A stretch of DNA of 64,000 nt from contig WFMF01000051.1 of the NCBI GenBank assembly GCA_011033025.1, forward strand, positions 434,001-498,000, written 5' to 3'. Source of the DNA: Beroe forskalii. Its lineage: Eukaryota; Ctenophora; Nuda; Beroida; Beroidae. The position numbers and the translations under genes are program-made. Positions 1 to 11,778 of this stretch are shown piece after piece. The first letter of the stretch is position 1. Each line of letters begins with the position of its first letter. The notes below the pieces were generated by a model. That model was given only the letters and a program-made list of their open reading frames with translations. It ran no database searches and was not told where the DNA came from.

Positions 1-486
1 TACTAATTCTTGTCATCTTGACTAATGATCAGCGGGAAATGGAATATCAATAATATGATTACGCACACCTATAGCATAAAGCTTAATAACCATCCACATC
101 AATGATGGAATGTTGACATTGCTTCGCTATTTCTCAGACCATTTTAATTGGAAAGCTTCTCTGTGTATTGGTATATATGTAATCCAATTCACATCACATT
201 CACACACAGAGCACAGGGGCATTATAATTCTATTATTGAAATATTGAACGCAGTGAAGACGGGATGTGGAAAACGAGAATTTGCGTTGAGCGACTGAGCG
301 TTCTAGGAATCAGAAAATGTAGGGTTTATCATCCGAATTGTTAATTGACACGATTGTTAATTGACACGATTAATGCATTAAATTCGGATGATATACAATA
401 CTTAACCATGACCCAAACGTTTAGATGGACCAAAACCAAAAGATTTCGTTGGTGGTAATCTGTGGGAAGGGTTAAATAAATTTTTT
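1..486. other. non-coding stretch with one small inverted repeat
   Basis: No gene seen. At about 325-395 the words ATCATCCGAATT and AATTCGGATGAT face each other around two direct copies of GTTAATTGACACGATT. This would form a short hairpin with no known role. Confidence 0.5.
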
Positions 487-1375
487 CACAAGAGTTGTGA
501 TTTTTGTAAGTTTGCAGTACCTACAATGGATCCACCAGCGGAGTCCAGAGGTGGAGTCCACCAGCGGAGTCCACCTGCGGAGTCCACCAGCGGAGTCCAC
601 CAGCGGAGTTCACCTGCGGAGTCCACCAGCGGAGTCCAAAGGTGGATTCAACCTGCGGAGTCGAGTCCAACTCCACCAGTGGACTCCACTATTACACTTT
701 CGTCGCGGATTCCAGATGGACTCCGCAGGTGGACCTGCAGGTGGACTCCACCCAGAACTTTAAAGGTGGACTCCGCTGGTGGACCAACCTGTGGAACTTT
801 CTGTGGACCACCACCTTGGATTCCCCGCTGGTGGACTCCACCTGTGAACTAAAGGTGACTCCGCTGGTGGACTCCACCTGTGGAATTGCTAGTGGACGAC
901 CTTGATTCCGCTGGTGGACTCCACTGAGCTGGTGGACCCACTGGTGGACTCTGCTGGTGGACTCTGCTGGTGGACTCTGCCTGTGGACTCCGCTGGTGGA
1001 CTCCGCTGGTGGACTTCGCAGGTGAACTCCACCTGTGGACCTGTAGGTGGACCCTGCAGGTGGAATCCACTGGTGGACTCCACAGGTGAACCCATTGGTG
1101 ACCTGCAGGTGGACCGAAGTCCACTTGCGTAGTTTGCCGATGGAAAAAACTCCATGGTGGGGACTCCAACTGCGGCGGACTTTTTCCCCCCCTGGTGGAC
1201 TTTTTTTGGTGGACTTTTTTCGGTGGACTGTCCACCAGTGCGCGGTGGAGCCTGAGCGGACCTGCTGGGACCCACCACTCCACGGCGGAGTTTCGAAAAG
1301 TCTGTTGTACTCACCAAAGTCCACCAAAAAATTAATGGTGGACTTTAGTGGAGTCCGCGGCAGACCCGCAGCGAA
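487..1375. repeat. palindromic TGGACTCC minisatellite (foldback-like array)
   Basis: About 850 bp is built from 12-15 bp variants of GGAGTCCACCAGC. The left part (about 526-670) reads mostly GGAGTCCACC, while the right part (about 700-1110) reads mostly GGTGGACTCC, its reverse complement, so the block can fold back on itself. The open frames on both strands here come from this low-complexity repeat and have no protein-like composition beyond it. The array is preceded by a leader (CACAAGAGTTGTGA, then CAATGGATCCA) that recurs before the array at 61.7 kb. Confidence 0.8.
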
Positions 1376-2189
1376 AAATTAAATCCTACTAGCAGAACCC
1401 ATGGCCTCCGGCCATCGTTCACAATTTTTTCGCTTCAGCAATTCGTACAGTATAATGCAGTACTGTGGTTCTTAGGTTCTTATCAGTGATGAGGTAATAT
1501 TTTAATCGGGTGTGCCTACTCCTCTATGTGATGTCTATATGTCAGGTGGTGTCAAACGTCACTGGTACTCTGGTAAACAGGAATTAACAGGAATTAAACA
1601 GGAATTAAACAAATATAGTCCTAAGAGGCACTAACACCTCTGTTTGGACAAAATACATTAATTGCATCCAATTTTCAAAGTCATAAGTTAATAAAGGAAC
1701 CCGAGTTACAAATACAATAAATAACACTAACTAACATATAAAGAGTTTTTAATAAGTTACCAAATACAAATAATATCCTCAGTAGAATAAATTAACAAAA
1801 TTTCAAAGGTAAATAAGAGGCGAAATGAATGGTCTCGAAACAAAAGTTCAAAGGGGCAAAAAAGGTAAAAGGGCAAAATTACTGAAAAACATATAGAGCA
1901 TTAAATTTAATAATTACAAAATCATAACAACAAGACAAATTCAAAGATGATCAGATATTAAAACATGATACAGAATATCTCATGAACAGAAAAGAGAAAA
2001 GCCACACACTAACAAACGCAAGCACAAACACACTCACACACACACGCACAGAGTCAAAACGCAACGCTCAATCTCACACCAAAAACCACTCACTGCACTC
2101 ACCTGAAAATGTACACTCAAATAAAATAACACGAAGAACACTGAACAGTTTTGCTATTAAAGAACAGTCTTGCTATTAAAGTTCAGGGT
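1376..2189. other. AT-rich non-coding stretch, possibly the 3' UTR of the adjacent LINE
   Basis: No gene seen. A CA-rich low-complexity patch lies at about 2005-2060. Because the LINE fragment at 2197-3170 runs on the minus strand and ends here, part of this stretch may be its 3' untranslated tail. The boundary is not visible. Confidence 0.4.
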
Positions 2190-2196
2190 CTTAACA

Positions 2197-3170
2197 TTAC
2201 ACGCTGGTTTCATCAATGCTGACGCCCTCTTTAGGGAAACGAAGTCTGTGGCACCGGGAGAAGTATCGTGCCAGTTCACTTGTTGCCTTTCTTTCCAGGA
2301 AGAGTCCTTGCATTTCTTCTATTGACCCAGATGTTATGGCAGTAATGGCCTTTTGGCTCAGTTTGCTCCGTTCACTTTCGTAGAATTGACATGACTGGAG
2401 GACATGCATCTCGTCTTCGATAATGGGCTCCAAAGAAGGGGAGTGAACAAAGGTCTTTCATGGTTTCTTCGGATGATGCAGTTTGGGCAGATCCTGTTGA
2501 CGATAGAGTGTCTGTTGATCCCATATCTCCCTGTTTCAACTTATACTTGTGAGCGCTGCTGCGGAACTGAGCCAGGCGGCGTGCATGGTCTGGCTTGAGA
2601 TTAAGGTGGAAGTATATCTCAGGACCAAATGTTGATTTGATTGTGTTGTAGAACGAGAGTTTACGGTTGTCTTTCCTTTCAGTATCCCATATCTGAACGA
2701 AATTCTTCTGAAGCTCCCTCCGCATACTGCTGGGATAACGAAAGCTCTCCTGAGGTGGCTATTTCGCGCGCAGACTGTATAGCTTATTATACCAGGATAG
2801 GCCCAGGTATCGCTGTTCATGGAAAGCATGCCTTTTACCAGGGCTGGTGAGTCTTGTTGGTCCATTTCGACAAGCCTATCCATGTAACAGAATGCTAACT
2901 TGACAGAGTTATTATGAGGGGTAATATCCACTGTCTCCCCAAACTGCAGCATTGAAGTGGTCTTATTGACACCCATTAACCATTTAAGGCATGATAAGTG
3001 AGTCTCTCAATGGGGTCTTTAGCAATTGTTGACAGAATAGGAGTAGGATTGATATTTTGGCTTTGGTCTATCATGCTCTTGACATATGATGTCTCAGGGA
3101 GCCAGATTTGACATCCATACCCTGCAACTGGGAGTATGAGTGGTATGAACATTCCGATCATCGGCAATTG
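2197..3170 (-). mobile_element. decayed 3' end of a LINE reverse transcriptase (minus strand)
   Basis: Minus-strand translation gives successive pieces typical of the C-terminal third of a CR1/L2-like non-LTR retrotransposon ORF2. A GYGCQIWLPE block (the LLYGCEVW-type motif after the RT thumb) is followed by DPIERLTYH, then a long helical region. A final IIEDEMHVLQSCQFYESERS block matches the DE.H.L..C..Y...R motif near the end of such proteins. The pieces lie in different frames, overlapping near 2976, 2536-2725 and 2372-2433, so the copy has several frameshifts and is 5' truncated: no RT catalytic core is present. It is a dead fragment. The clade is inferred from motif style only. Confidence 0.75.
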
Positions 3171-4121
3171 GCATGCTTGATTGGGTACTGATTGGTGTCA
3201 GAAAAATCTGTGGCTATATATAAGCCACCGGACAGACAGAAATCATAAACCGGACAGACAGATATATATTTATTTATATATGAGGAAGAATTATAAGTAG
3301 TAAGATGTTGAGTTATGAATTCTGAACCGAGGTTTCTTGAAATTTTGATTTACACTTTACAGTATTTGCGACAAAGTAAACTGTTCTTTGAAGGAGTCTT
3401 AAAACGTTTCGATGTTACAAACGTACATCATCTTCAGTTACACAGATAAACAGGGCAGGATGGGCCTGTTATGTGTGGCGACCTAACAAATGCTCATTTA
3501 AAAAATATTTACCGTTTATTTATGCTATGCCTCCAAATAACTAAGTAGCTGCTTTTAATGCTCCCTGACAAAATTTTTCCCTTCCTTCTAAGTTTCTAGC
3601 TGCTGTTACCTCGCTTTTCCTGGGACCTCATCCAGACATTCAATTAGTATAATACTTAGGTGGCTTCTAAGCTGTGAGGTGAAGACTGCTTGAGTGCATT
3701 ATTTTTAAGTATTACATTAATAAGTAACTCTGATTTTAAATTATATCCATCTTCTGAATTTCTGCCGTTATGACTTTAGGAGTAGGCAGATTTCAGAAAA
3801 GAGGTAAGGAGAGATGGAAGAATACTGATTACTGAAGGGTGTAAAGTGTATACTGAAGAATCTTGTGATATTAATGTGTACCTACTATGACATACATTTT
3901 ATGTGTAAATTGTGTTATTAAAATATGTTTCACTGTAAATTGGATTAGGGTATAAGGTAGGGATTGAAAGCTTGCATACAGAAACTAAGGCTTGCAAAGA
4001 TTGACAAGAATCTTGCAATTTATCATGCCAGGCGTGCTGATACGTGGAGGAAACACGTACATTTGAAAACTTGAAATTTAATCTCGCATGATATGATTTA
4101 CAGGTAACCGCCCTATTTGGA
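3171..4121. other. non-coding stretch
   Basis: No gene, RNA or clear repeat seen, apart from scattered CTTGCA words near 3970-4020 that anticipate the 94-bp array that follows. Confidence 0.4.
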
Positions 4122-4627
4122 TGAAAATCTTGCCTTTCCTATGAAGGCTTGCATTGGGCTATCAGAGACCACTAAAAGCTTGCATAAGATCATTCTAATC
4201 TTGCAAATTTTGCAATGAAAATCATGCCTTTCCTAAAAAGGCTTGCAGTAGAATATCAGAGACCTCTAAAAGCTTGCATAAGATCATTCGAATCTTGCAA
4301 ATATTGCAATGAAAATCTTGCCTTTCCAATGAAAGCTTGCAGTGAAATATCAGAGACACTAAAAGCTTGCATAAGATCATACGAATCTTGCAAATATTGC
4401 AATGAAAATCTTGCCTTTCCTATGAAGGCTTGCAGTGGAATATCGGAGACCACTCAAAGCTTGCATGGGGACCAACTGAATCTTGCAAATATTGCAATGA
4501 AAATCTTGCCTTTCCTATGAATTCTTGCAGTGGAATATCAGAGACCACTTAAAGCTTGCATAAGATCATTCGAATCTTGCAAATATTGCAATGAAAATCT
4601 TGCCTTTCCTATGAAGGCTTGCATTAG
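4122..4627 (+). repeat. 94-bp tandem repeat, about 5.4 copies
   Basis: The unit begins GAAAATCTTGCCTTTCC and repeats near 4122, 4216, 4310, 4404 and 4498, with a partial copy at 4592. Each unit carries three to four CTTGCA words. Copies are about 85-95% alike by eye. The open frames across it are repeat artefacts. Confidence 0.85.
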
Positions 4628-5074
4628 TCTAAATGTATCCTTGTGACAGTAACAGGCATTTTGATTGCAGTCTTGCATCCACTATCAAAAATACTGCCAA
4701 GCTAGAGATGCATTATACCATCGGGGGGGGGAGCCTTCACTGGGTCATAAGGATTCAAGTATAATGCCAACAAAATAAGTTATAAACCAGAAAACTTGCT
4801 CTTATACCATATTTATAGAGTTAGATGTTAGGTGCAAACTATTGAATAAGAGATTATGTTTTTATGGAACTAAATGAGTAGATGGGATTTATTACAATGA
4901 ATAATTTACATTATGTATAAAGTATCTATTTGATTTAATGTAGAACTGTAAAGTTGTTAGTTCTGGAGTTAAATCATGAAATTTTGCAATAATATGTGAA
5001 ATGTTGATAAATTTGTAAAAATCTTCTATATATCGAAGCTGCTTCATTTTTCAGATAATACGTATTGATACCTT

Positions 5075-5285
5075 TGGAGGTGTATTTACGGAGGTTGTAA
5101 TTTAGGGATTTTTCGGAAAAATCCCCATTTTTTCAAACACCATGGCAGTTCAAAACGACTTCATTATCATATATGTTTGCTAGAGTCATGACTCGAGAAA
5201 GATCACCAAAACTTGAGAAAGATCACCATTACCAAATTTGTAAACACCAAAATTTTACTCCACATGAAAAAACCTCCTAAGGTTG
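5075..5285. mobile_element. MITE with GGAGGTGTATTTA termini (copy 1)
   Basis: The left end reads TGGAGGTGTATTTACGGAGG and continues into GGGATTTTTCGG. The right end carries AACCTCCTAAGG in inverse orientation. The family is shared with 25748-25915, where the inverted ends are clearer. No coding capacity. Confidence 0.6.
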
Positions 5286-5289
5286 TAAG

Positions 5290-6017
5290 GTATCTACAAA
5301 CTACAGTACAAAAGTGCTGTAATCTGTTCAGCCATGTCAATAGAGTTAGTACAATATTACAAGTACAATAATATTACTTGGTCGGTATAGTAAAATAAAA
5401 ATAGATTTTACTGCGATCTTACGACCTGAAATTCATTAAATAACGCTACCTAGTCGATGTTAAAACTCCATTAATGACATTCTATGCCAAAAAGTTAAAT
5501 CTCCTTTAACGACTTAGTATAACATTAAATGTAGCTTGTGGTGGATCGGGAGAGGGGTTCCATCCCACATCACTGTGTACAATTGATACTCGTATAAATA
5601 AGGCACTGTGTATTTTTATCCAAAAGCAACAGTACGGAAGTGCTGTAATTTGATCCGTCCATATCTCAGGGTTACAAATGGCAACACAATATGAACCATT
5701 ATACGTGAATTCATAGACAACTTAACTAAACAAGGTCATTTCATATGTGCTTATGTAATATCATTCCAGTAAATCATGCTTAAGAGGATGTTTAATACTT
5801 TAATAATAATTTAAGGCCTTAAAGTTAAAGTTAGTGCTTATTAAGGGCTTTATTAAGGGCTATCATGGGTCATCATATTTTCCTCCCATATTTTCCTCCC
5901 ATTTACCCCCCCCCCCTTTTTTGTTTTTTTATCGGTATTTACAAATCACGGTCGCTTTGTGGTTTGTAAAATAAAATTTATCACGGATATAGTATCCATA
6001 TTACAACTCTACACCAG
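5290..6017. other. non-coding stretch upstream of the first recognised pseudokinase exon
   Basis: No gene seen. There is a poly-C/poly-T run at 5906-5930, and an acceptor-like end ACTCTACACCAG immediately before 6018. Confidence 0.4.
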
Positions 6018-6150
6018 GAAAGCAACAAGCAGCGCGTGGTGCTGGTGAGCAGTAACAAGAGTAACGTGGCTCCAGACAGCTCCAAACTCTCACAAGTTAG
6101 GAGTATGCTCATGGAAAAGGGCAAACTTCTCAGACTCTCCGACTTAGAAG
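6018..6150 (+). CDS. receptor-kinase-like pseudokinase, juxtamembrane exon (partial gene)
   Basis: This exon translates as ESNKQRVVLVSSNKSNV... ending LLRLSDLEG, bounded by an acceptor (TACACCAG) and a donor (GAAG/GTCAGT). It leaves one base of a Gly codon (phase 1), which the acceptor at 8425 completes in frame. Its position just ahead of the kinase N-lobe suggests a juxtamembrane segment; the basic and serine-rich composition fits. Upstream exons (signal peptide, ectodomain, transmembrane helix) are not recognised in this window and may lie beyond it. The assignment rests on phase agreement and order, not on a domain match. Confidence 0.55.
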
Positions 6151-6194
6151 GTCAGTGTTACTGCGTCACCAAGTAGTGGTGTTTACTAAGTTTC

Positions 6195-6460
6195 ACATGT
6201 GTCAGTTGGTGTATTGGTATCTAGCCTGGCTCGTTATCGAATGATCCCGGGTTCGATTCACTGCCGTATCCACTGAGCTACGGGTGAAAGATACCTAGGT
6301 CTCTCAAGCCTATGCACGGGTGAATACAGTCACGGGTGTTAGAGCATGGATAACACTTCCTTGACCGTCACTAACTTAATTACACTTGAATCCTCGATTC
6401 CTGTCATTGGCCGTACGGCTGTTGGAATAGAAGTGAAACCTTCAAAATAAAACGTGTGTA
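6195..6460 (+). mobile_element. tRNA-derived SINE (copy 1)
   Basis: The head has a tRNA-like pol III promoter: an A-box-like GTTGGTGTATTGGTATC and a B box GGTTCGATTC. The tail contains ACTTGAATCCTCGATTCCTG, then CATTGGC and GGAATAGAA, which recurs in the same order in the SINE at 34757-35125. It lies in the intron after the 6018-6150 exon, on the sense strand. Confidence 0.75.
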
Positions 6461-6474
6461 ATGTGCGGTGTGCA

Positions 6475-7589
6475 AATCAGCAACTTTACCGTTCGCTCCT
6501 AAGTTTTAGTGTGAAGTTACTTGTGTGGATATGATATTTATGAGAGCTCTCCAATCACAATATCCAAATTCACATTATTCAATCTGTCCCAATGTTACTC
6601 AATTTCTTTGTTCCATTTTGAATGGGTGTTTTGTGAATTTTTCCCTGCCCTAAAATGAACTAATGACATAGAACTTCAATAATGAAGCCTGAATCGTAAT
6701 TTTGAACTCAGGTTGCTATTGGTTCTCTGTCTCAGCTTTTCAACGTCCTTACTAAGTTGCTACTGGCGAAACAATAGTAACTCACATATCAACTCTCACA
6801 CCACCTCACCACCTCTTTTCTGTCCTAGATCTGTGTACTGATTGTGAAGATGTGAACAATGGGACTACACCAAACCCCTCTAGGAGAGCCCAGTCCCACA
6901 TTGCTTTTAATAAAGGCATCCCTCTTGAAACTATTGGGGCGGCCAAGCACCACCTTTGTTTTTCTCCAAAATTTAAGTATCAAAATCTGAATGTTTCCAA
7001 GCTTCTTGTCATTCATAATTTATGGCAGTTTTATCAAAAAGTAAATAGGGGCATATGTTACTATGGGAATGCTACCATATAGTTTCATTTTGGCGTCAGT
7101 GTGGGGTTTAAGGGGGTCCCCCTATAGTCCTGTAATCACTCTATCACAGTGTCATGATAATCCAAATCCATTGTGCCCATTATCACCAGGGTATCGCGCA
7201 AATAGTGACTGAAATCTATTCTACACATCTTAGACCGATTCTCGAATATAAAGCAGGGACCTTTGTGATTCCTGAAACGTCATGACACGTCACCCAGTCC
7301 TGGGTTCTGAATCCACACTATTCTGTATCTTCTCTCAGCAACATTATAATCAGTAATCTTCTATGATTATGATAATTAGCACCCTTCTGAATGCCAAATA
7401 GTGAATCCTTAATGTTCTATTGGAGTATGGGACACGGGCATGGGTATTGAGTGTGGCTTGTGAATATGTGAAATGTTAATGGTAAAAATTCCTATGTGTG
7501 TGTGTGTGCGTGCTGCAAAGCCCATCAATTTTGACTCAATATTATTTCGTCACATGAAGTCAACTAAGTCAACCAGTTGAAATAACCCC
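6475..7589. other. intronic non-coding stretch
   Basis: No exon seen. The two overlapping opposite-strand open frames at 6825-7082 show no domain or splice context. A short TG run lies at 7496-7510. Confidence 0.4.
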
Positions 7590-8424
7590 CCCTCTCTTTC
7601 TCCCCAGGTTTGGACGGGGGCAGGTTTGTTACCCCCCCCCCCCAGTAATCAATCTGTTATAACATCCCTTCCTCCCCTCCCCAGGTCTTGATGAAGGTTC
7701 GTTACCCCTTCCCCCCCCCCAACTAAATAAGTTGAAATAACCCCCCTCTCTTTCTCCCCAGGTTTGGACGGGGCAGGTTTGTTACCCCCCCCCCAAGTAA
7801 TCAATCTGTTATACCATCCCTTCCTCCCCTCCCCAGGTTTGGACGGAGGGAGGTTTGTTACCCCCCCCCAGTAATCAATCTGTTATACCATCCCTTCCTC
7901 CCCTCCCCAGGTCTTGACGGAGGGAGGTTCGTTACCCCCCCCCCCAACTAAATAAGTTGAAATAACCCTCCTCTCTCCCCTCCCCCCAGGTTTGGACGGG
8001 GGAGGTTTGTTACCCCCCTAACTAAATAAGTTGAAATAACCCCCCTCTCTCCCCTCCTCAGGCTTGGACGAAAGGAACTAAATAAGTTCGAAATAACCCC
8101 CTAACTAAATAAGTTGAAATTAACGCCCCTCTCTCCCCTCCCAGGTTTGGACGGGGGGAGGTTTGTTACCCCCTAACTAAATAAGCTGAAATAACCCCCC
8201 TCTCTCCCCTCCCCAGGTTTGGACGGAGGAAGGTTCGTTACCCTCCCCCCCTAACTAACTAAGTTGAAATAACACCCCCTCATCCCCAGGTTTGGACGGA
8301 GGAAGGTTTGTTACCCCCTCCCCGGTAAATAAGTTGAAATACCCCCTCCCTCGCAGGTTTGGACGGGGGCAGGTTTGTTGCCCCCCCTTACTTAATAAGC
8401 TGAAATAACCCCCTCCCTTTCCAG
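7590..8424 (+). repeat. minisatellite made of copies of the 3' splice site plus start of the 8425 exon
   Basis: About eleven units of roughly 60-80 bp each contain a pyrimidine run, CCCCAG, then GTTTGGACGG-G-AGGTTTG followed by TTACCCCCC. Units are recognisable near 7607, 7682, 7757, 7834, 7907, 7986, 8060, 8142, 8213, 8287 and 8354. The last unit runs into the real exon at 8425, where GTTTGGACGGAGGAAGG continues into coding sequence instead of TTACCCC. The array therefore duplicates the branch/pyrimidine/AG region together with the first 20 or so exon bases, giving a row of decoy acceptors, all in the same reading phase as the true one. Confidence 0.9.
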
Positions 8425-8602
8425 GTTTGGACGGAGGAAGGTTTGAAGCCCCGGAGCCGGGTTCTGCGCAGGTAGAAGTGATGTGTTCCAAGTTCAACCC
8501 CCTCAATCAGAACGTGTGGGTGAAGTCCTACTCAAAGTGCAAGGACATCCCTGAGGAAGATTTCATGGAGGAAGTCAAGCATCTCCTCACCTTCCAGCAC
8601 CA
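8425..8602 (+). CDS. pseudokinase N-lobe exon (beta-3 to alpha-C region)
   Basis: In the phase set by the preceding exon the translation is GLDGGRFEAPEPGSAQVEVM..., running to EEDFMEEVKHLLTFQHQNI. VEVMCSKF occupies the place of the kinase VAVK motif, and the ATP-anchoring Lys is Met. EEDFMEEV...L..QHQNI is a standard alpha-C helix with its Glu and the HxNI turn. No Gly-rich loop (GxGxxG) is seen. The acceptor is CTTTCCAG. The 3' end is unresolved: the next exon starts with the same NI codons (G AAC ATT), and no GT in the correct phase follows QHQ. The end given at 8602 assumes QHQ joins NIVPLRG. A GT at 8639 (ATG/GTACGC) has the wrong phase. Confidence 0.7.
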
Positions 8603-8682
8603 GAACATTTATTACAGATTTACCTTATTTGAAATTATGGTACGCACAAGTCAAGTGAAGCCGGTTCCTAAAAACTATGTCA

Positions 8683-8847
8683 CGTGATAATCACGTGACA
8701 TAATCACACGACATAATCACGTGATAATCAGGTGACATAATCACGAGCCATAATCACGGGACATAATCACTTGATAATCACGTGACATAATCACGTGACA
8801 TAATCACGTGACATAATCACGTGACATAATCACGTGATAATCAGGTG
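8683..8847 (+). repeat. CACGTGA minisatellite in intron
   Basis: About a dozen units of ATAATCACGTGAC (13 bp, with 11-bp variants). Each intact unit contains the palindromic E-box hexamer CACGTG. A related CACGTGA word dominates the array after the gene's stop codon at 17442. Confidence 0.85.
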
Positions 8848-8849
8848 AG

Positions 8850-10029
8850 TACTGCGAGAGTGTCCCGTAAAGTAGAGGACTTTAAATGCAGTTACTCATA
8901 CCATTTATAAAGTACACTGTACAAGAGGGTCCAACTTCCGGGGAATAAACTCTTTGGCAGTGTGTTTGGGAAGGTTTGGGGCTATCTAATTAAAAAATCT
9001 TATTTATCTCTAAGTTTCGAATTCCCAACTCTGTCTACAACTCAAATATAAGGTAGTATACTAGTATAGGAACTAGGAAGGTACCGCTGAATGACGTTGA
9101 GCCACTACCATCATCGTACATCCTACATAATGAAGTGTAATAAGAAGATCGTGCAGTATAATTAACATGTAGGATCCACCTCATAACAGTATAAGTACTG
9201 TAAATGTCTTGATTTCTGACAGCCTCTGTTACGACTAACGTCAATTGTATTGACGGACACGATACTTTACTATAGGCTATAATAACAGTATAACACTATC
9301 ACTGGATTTAACGGAGAATTATATCACTAGGTATGAAATTAAAAATTAGAAGCCTTTGCCAAATTTCTTGTATAGCACCCCCCTTATTATCACCTGGGAT
9401 ATAAAGGTAAGTAAATATATTTGATAGTGCTCAAGACTTTGGAGAGAATAATCAGACTTTCAGTATTTTGTAGACTAAGATAGAGGCGAATAGTTAGGTG
9501 AGTAAAAATAAATGATTAACTGATTAAGTAGGTAATATGTATGAAATACAACATAATAAAATCCTCCAACCAAAATCCTATCTAGTAAGAGAATCGGTCT
9601 CCGTTCTCCCGAAAATCAGGTCCTTCCCTAAAAACGACCACTGATCTGATCTAGAAAATCTACCGCCTCTACTATATACTAATTAAATGCGGTCTATTTC
9701 CTTACCTTTTAATAACCTGCCAATTGGGCACTAGAAATCCCTTTCCAGGCTGTTGCGCCTTCCTTTTGTTGACCTATTACTCCTGATTTACCATTTTACC
9801 TTCCCAGCTACCCTCACAAAAGGCTTATTAACTTCTATCGTAACTTCTGTAGTATCCCCAATTATAAGATCGCGCCCTTCTCCTTCACTTCACGATATTG
9901 TGGAAAATAACTTGAGAATGAAATAAACATCAAATACTCCCTTACGGACTACTAAGGGTAGAATGCCCTTACATCTTGGTTTCTCTGAAATTAACTCATG
10001 TAACTGTACTCAATACTGCAAATTGGTTG
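8850..10029. other. intronic non-coding stretch
   Basis: No exon, RNA or clear repeat seen. The minus-strand frame at 9035-9244 has no domain and no splice context. Confidence 0.4.
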
Positions 10030-10195
10030 GTAACACGGTCGTATGAAAGTATACCAATGACCCTCTACTTGCCCCCTACTGATCCCCTACTGACCTCCTA
10101 CTGAATCCCTGCTGACCCCCTACTGACCCCCTGCTGACCTCCTACTGAACCCCTGCTGACCCCCTTCTTACCCCTTGGTGAACCCCTGCTGGTAA
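10030..10195 (-). repeat. CCCCTGCTGACC repeat with a unique lead-in, shared with 62.6-62.76 kb
   Basis: CGTATGAAAGTATACCAATG is followed by about ten 10-13 bp units of the CCCCTACTGACC/CCCCTGCTGACC type. The reverse complement, including the unique lead-in (GGTATACTTTCATACG versus GGTATGTACTTTCATATG), occurs at 62600-62760. This is a dispersed repeat family, not simple sequence. Confidence 0.75.
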
Positions 10196-10199
10196 TAAA

Positions 10200-11442
10200 G
10201 TTATTCCTTGTTATGATATGTCTGTTTTGTTCGAGACTCGTAGTCCAGAACGGACCCAGGAACCTGTCGGCTGTCACCTTATTATGATGATAAACCCCAA
10301 TACATTGCCATGATAGAACAAGGTAACCTGATATCCCTGCTACATTACACTTGGTAAGGTAGTAGGTGCCTGACATTCCAACACACAATTAAATGTCTTA
10401 TACTTCACAGGTACTTCTAATTAAGTTCTTAGTTTATACACACACGTGATATATGATTGATAGGTACATTATATCCCTCCAATTCTCACTAAGTAGGTAC
10501 ACACATGACTGATTTGATACCAATCTTTTGCTCTTGCTAATATTGACCAGTTGATTTACCAGCTTTTTTAATGCATGATTCTGAAAGGTGTGAACTGCGC
10601 TAAGTGAGCTTCTGATTATACTGGAAATGATGGATTGGGTATGATTGAAATAAGAAGTAATGTTTCAAGTTTCACTCCAGACGCGCGTACTGATTGTGAT
10701 TTAATAATTGTAATGAATGTCTGGAATTAGTTGGTTAATCTGTTAATGATGGAAATTATGCGAAATCATGGAAATTATGCGAACAATTGGGTCAAATTCC
10801 AGTCTGCCGACTGTCTCGATGATTATAGTACCCGGTGAAAGCATGAATTATTCAGCAATCAGCATCCATCTTGATTCGCCTGAATTGTACATTTCTAAAC
10901 TTTGGATCCAGAATCTACATAACACTATGTTATAAAATAAAATTGATTGATAAAAAGCTGCCTTAGTTAAAAGCACGAGAGCAGTTAGAAAGTTAAAAAT
11001 CCATCAATTTCATGTATTTCCAATTTATTCTTTTAATGCGCAATCATACAATCACGGTTGACGGTGCGCAACACAGGATTGCCTGACCATTGTACCTTCA
11101 TTTTTCATTATCGTGCTATGTACATTGGAACATTGTACAATGACCAATGTACAATGTACCTGGAAACTTACAAACGTCAGAAAGCAGCTGATTACAAACT
11201 ACCATTATAACATGAGAGCATGGCAGCTAGCATACTACTTTCTTTCTTTACTGAAGTAGAAGACAAGTCTGTTCCCTCCCATATATCGGGAATATTGAGC
11301 AACCTTACAGTGACGATTCTTATTAGAGGAGGATGAAAATTGTGCAGAAAAGATTGTACTAGGTTCAATTGTTGATGTACAGGGAAAATGATACACGGTT
11401 TATGTACAATGTTCATTGCAAAAGGCAGGTACACTGTAGGTT
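10200..11442. other. intronic non-coding stretch
   Basis: No exon seen. Small GTACAATGT palindromes cluster at 11110-11160 and again near 11350-11580. Otherwise AT-rich and featureless. Confidence 0.4.
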
Positions 11443-11778
11443 CCTATCACTGATTCAACCTTGTCTCCTCTCATCGTACCGGTGGTGTGTCCTGCTAGAA
11501 AAGGATGTATCATTTGCACAGGGTACACCGTAAAGGGTAAATTAGGTATACAGGGTACAATGGTACAATATACAAGGTACAATTAGTCGGGAACACTTAA
11601 TCGGGTACATAACACTATCCTCCTCCCCTCAGGAACATTGTACCACTACGAGGGTGTGTCCGGCTCGATTAGGATGTATCATTTGCACAGGGTACAGGGT
11701 ACATTATGTATGAAGGTACACTTTGTCGGGTACATTATACTACAGTATTATTCCTATCACTAATCCCCCACAACTCAG
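11443..11778 (+). repeat. duplicated 3' splice-site/exon-start units ahead of the 11779 exon
   Basis: Two imperfect upstream copies of the true acceptor region are present. At about 11613-11700, CCTCAG is followed by GAACATTGTACCACTACGAG and GGTGTGTCC. At about 11443-11540 an older copy has lost the AG context but keeps GGTGTGTCCTGCTAGAA. Each copy then runs into GGATGTATCATTTGCACAGG. The real exon has CTCAG then GAACATTGTGCCGCTACGGG, so the duplicated unit spans the intron end and at least 40 exon bases. Confidence 0.8.

Noticed and set aside
497-1382. Overlapping open frames of 76-211 codons on both strands
   Set aside because: They are translations of one 12-15 bp palindromic repeat; amino-acid content is only the repeat.
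4122-4627. Regularly spaced array considered as a CRISPR-like locus
   Set aside because: The whole 94-bp unit is repeated, with no unique spacers, and the genome is eukaryotic.
8255-8506. 83-codon minus-strand frame
   Set aside because: It lies antisense across the splice-site minisatellite and the real exon; a shadow frame.
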